Shown here in pieces: positions 14,415 through 16,430 of a stretch of DNA of 16,430 bases. Within the stretch, counting starts at the first letter, position 1. Each line of letters begins with the position of its first letter. Below the pieces are notes generated by a model. It saw only the letters and a program-made list of their open reading frames with translations, made no database searches and was not told where the DNA came from. The DNA lies in NCBI GenBank assembly GCA_947040475.1, contig CAMRBT010000013.1, forward strand, positions 1-16,430. Reading direction: 5' to 3'. The DNA is from an uncultured Brevinema sp. (GTDB lineage: Bacteria > Spirochaetota > Brevinematia > Brevinematales > Brevinemataceae). Both the position numbers and the translations under genes were made by a program.

Positions 14415-15518
14415 CTACTTCAATCTTGGATCAAGCGCATCACGTAGTCCATCACCTAGTAAATTTAATGAAAGGATCGTAATCATAATTGCGATTCCTG
14501 GATAAGTTGTTACCCAAGCTGCTCTTCTTATAAAGCTACGTCCTCCAGCAAGCATAGAACCCCATTCTGGAGTTGGAGGTTGTACTCCTAGTCCAATAAA
14601 GCTTAAACCTGCAATACTTAAAATAGCTCCAGCCACCCCAAGGGTACCTTGAACAATAATAGGAGACATTACATTGGGAATAATATGTTTAATAATAATA
14701 TAAATATGGTTCGCCCCAATTGCATGAGCTGCTTCCACAAACTCTTGTCCTGCAATAGACAGTACAGATGCTCTCACGATTCTTGCATAAACAGGCACAT
14801 TAGAAATAGATATCGCAATTACAAGATTGATTAAACTTGGTCCTAAAGCAGACACAATTGCAATAGATAATAAGATAGAAGGAATAGCTAAAAACACATC
14901 CATAATACGCATAATAACATTATCTAACCAACCACCAAAATATCCAGCAAGAGCTCCTAAAAAGCCACCTATCATAATAGATGCTGAGACAGCTATAAAA
15001 CCAATAGTGAGAGAGATTCTTGTACCATGAACGATACGAGCAAAAATATCTCTACCAAACTCATCCGTACCTAATATTGAGCTTTTTCCTGGTTCAGAGA
15101 AAGTATTGGATAGATTTTGTTTAATAACTACTAATTCATAGTTAGCGATAAAATCTGCAAAAACAGCAAGTAGTGTTAATCCTAAAATGATAAACATACC
15201 TATAATCGCCATAGGATTTTTACGTAATCTCTTTACGATACTGGCCAACTGAGAGCCAAACATATGAGAAAAAAGCATTAATGATACTAAGATACCGAAT
15301 AAAAATCGTGTTGTTAAAGCGATAAAATGCACTGTTCTTGCTACTTGATCAAAGTCTCCTGCTTCATTTGGTATAAATGCACTAGTAGGATAACCTTTTA
15401 TAATACTAATTAAATTGATAACGATAAAAAAGACTGAAAAAGCAATAAAACCACTTCTACTGTGTTTATGATCTACAAGGTAATAAAATAAGTCTTTTGA
15501 TTGTTTTAATTGATTCAT
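14415..15518 (-). CDS. oppC: Oligopeptide/dipeptide ABC importer permease, OppC/DppC type, with N-terminal extension
   Basis: A 367-residue permease, longer than the usual ~280-310 residues. The canonical domain begins near residue 91 ('LASIVKRLRKNPMAIIGMF') with TM at about 103-127, followed by 'LGTDEFGRDIFARIVHGTRISL' (149-170), a hallmark of OppC/DppC. The EAA coupling loop is 'EFVEAAHAIGANHIYIIIKHIIP' (259-281), then 'GLSFIGLGVQPPTPEWGSML' (304-323). Ahead of this lie about 90 extra residues with two hydrophobic segments (about 22-41 and 66-87). The long start is supported: AGGGAG (minus strand, 15530-15525) sits 7 nt before the ATG at 15518, and shorter starts (M81, M86, M103) would cut into or abut helices. 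The ribosome binding site overlaps the stop of the B permease gene. Confidence 0.93.
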   Translation of the reverse strand: MNQLKQSKDLFYYLVDHKHSRSGFIAFSVFFIVINLISIIKGYPTSAFIPNEAGDFDQVARTVHFIALTTRFLFGILVSLMLFSHMFGSQLASIVKRLRKNPMAIIGMFIILGLTLLAVFADFIANYELVVIKQNLSNTFSEPGKSSILGTDEFGRDIFARIVHGTRISLTIGFIAVSASIMIGGFLGALAGYFGGWLDNVIMRIMDVFLAIPSILLSIAIVSALGPSLINLVIAISISNVPVYARIVRASVLSIAGQEFVEAAHAIGANHIYIIIKHIIPNVMSPIIVQGTLGVAGAILSIAGLSFIGLGVQPPTPEWGSMLAGGRSFIRRAAWVTTYPGIAIMITILSLNLLGDGLRDALDPRLK

Positions 15519-15528
15519 AATTTACTCC

Positions 15529-16430
15529 CTATTTGTACCTTGATCTAATTCGAGGATCAACATATGCATAAACAATATCCACGATCAAATTCACTAAACT
15601 AAAGGCAACGGCTAGAAAGATAACAATCCCCATAACTCTAGGAGTGTCTTTCTGACGGATAGCTTCCACTAAAAGTCTCCCGACCCCAGGCCATGAGAAA
15701 ACACTTTCTGTTAGAATTGCTCCACCTAATAAACCACCAAATTGAATACCTATCACTGTTATAACAGGAATAAGTGCATTCTTTAAGGCATGTCTTGTAA
15801 TTACATAAAATTCATTAACACCTTTTGCTCTAGCTGTTCTGATATAATCTTGACGAATAACATCTAACATAGATGATCTTGTCATTCTTGTGATAATAGC
15901 AGCTGTACTTATCCCCAAACTAAGCGTTGGTAGTACGAGAGCTCTTAGCCCATTGATAGACCATGAAGGTTGCCCTACGGCTGGTAGCCAATTCCAATTT
16001 AGTGCAAATTGTAAAATCAACATTAAGCCTAACCAGAACACAGGCATGGAAACCCCTAATAAAGTAAGGAGCATAATCCCACTATCCCATAAAGAATATT
16101 GGCGAACTGCTGTGAAAACACCTACGGGGATCCCTATTAATATTGCTAAGATCACAGCACTAATAGTCAACACCAAGGTATTAGGGAAACGAGACATAAT
16201 CTCTTGAATAACAGGAACATTAGTAGTATAAGAACGTCCAAAATCACCTACAGCTGCACGCGATACATATTTTACATATCTAAGAATAAACGGATCGTTG
16301 AGACCTAACTCTTCTCTTTTATTTTCTAAAGCCTCAGCAGATGCACTTTCCCCTAGAATCAATTGAGCAGGATCTCCGGGTGTTAGAGACATTATTGAAA
16401 AAACTACGAATGAAATCCCTAGTACGACAG
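15529..16430 (-). CDS. oppB: Oligopeptide/dipeptide ABC importer permease, OppB/DppB type (5' end outside window)
   Basis: Partial: the gene enters from the right edge, and 299 residues are visible. The first Met in the window (codon 16392-16390) is internal. The 12 codons before it stay open and read 'VVLGISFVVFSI', completing the first transmembrane helix that leads into 'MSLTPGDPAQLILGE', the family's '(L/M)xPGDP' motif. The true start should be about 5-15 codons beyond the window. Later landmarks are 'FGRSY' in the periplasmic loop, 'LGVSMPVFWLGLMLILQFA' (about 124-142 of the visible part), the EAA loop 'DYIRTARAKGVNEFYVITRHALKNALIP' (about 194-221) and 'ILTESVFSWPGVGRLL'. It is the most upstream operon gene visible; a solute-binding protein gene and promoter would lie further right. 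The C permease follows after 10 bp. Confidence 0.92.
   Translation of the reverse strand, partial: VVLGISFVVFSIMSLTPGDPAQLILGESASAEALENKREELGLNDPFILRYVKYVSRAAVGDFGRSYTTNVPVIQEIMSRFPNTLVLTISAVILAILIGIPVGVFTAVRQYSLWDSGIMLLTLLGVSMPVFWLGLMLILQFALNWNWLPAVGQPSWSINGLRALVLPTLSLGISTAAIITRMTRSSMLDVIRQDYIRTARAKGVNEFYVITRHALKNALIPVITVIGIQFGGLLGGAILTESVFSWPGVGRLLVEAIRQKDTPRVMGIVIFLAVAFSLVNLIVDIVYAYVDPRIRSRYK

Overview
The window looks like chromosomal DNA from an AT-rich spirochaete (roughly one third G+C by eye). The main reason is the flagellar export block fliP-fliQ-fliR-flhB-flhA-flhF-flhG, in the order known from Borrelia and Treponema. FlhB has the 'DLQxFA ... EDEGRTEEP' start, and several proteins carry Gram-negative-type signal peptides. 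A lineage such as Brevinematales or Brachyspira would fit, but the genus is a guess. No rRNA, tRNA, CRISPR, transposase, integrase or phage gene was seen.

Layout. (1) 1-2040, plus strand: a lone ABC-F ATPase of the translation-factor type with its own promoter, ending at a bidirectional terminator. (2) 2053-3881, minus strand: a probable three-gene unit, LacI-family regulator -> exported DUF302 protein -> RidA/YjgF-family protein, sharing that terminator. (3) 3891-4052: a divergent control region with a good promoter on each strand. (4) 4053-12363, plus strand: fliP, fliQ, fliR and flhB (nearly contiguous), a 246-bp gap, flhA, an 86-bp gap, then flhF, flhG and an unrecognised exported 181-residue protein, closed by a strongly palindromic bidirectional terminator. 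(5) 12440 to the right edge, minus strand: an oligopeptide/dipeptide-type ABC importer (permease B, permease C, ATPase D, ATPase F). The first permease runs off the window and no solute-binding protein is visible.

How the genes work together. FliP, FliQ and FliR form the export gate, FlhB switches substrate specificity, and FlhA is the proton-coupled export core with a cytoplasmic substrate-docking ring. FlhF (SRP-type GTPase) and FlhG (MinD-type ATPase) set flagellar position and number. The exported protein ending the operon is a candidate periplasmic accessory, which matters because spirochaete flagella are periplasmic. fliP, flhA and flhF each have a sigma70-type promoter, so the block is probably several overlapping transcripts.

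Nothing here is clearly a new system. The points most worth a second look are: the unknown exported protein in the flagellar operon; a roughly 90-residue two-helix N-terminal extension on the OppC-like permease; the LDGGR signature in the OppF-like ATPase; Asn in place of a functionally critical Asp in FlhA; Arg-to-Lys changes in the FlhF GTPase motifs; and an unusually short-hinged LacI-family regulator divergent from fliP.
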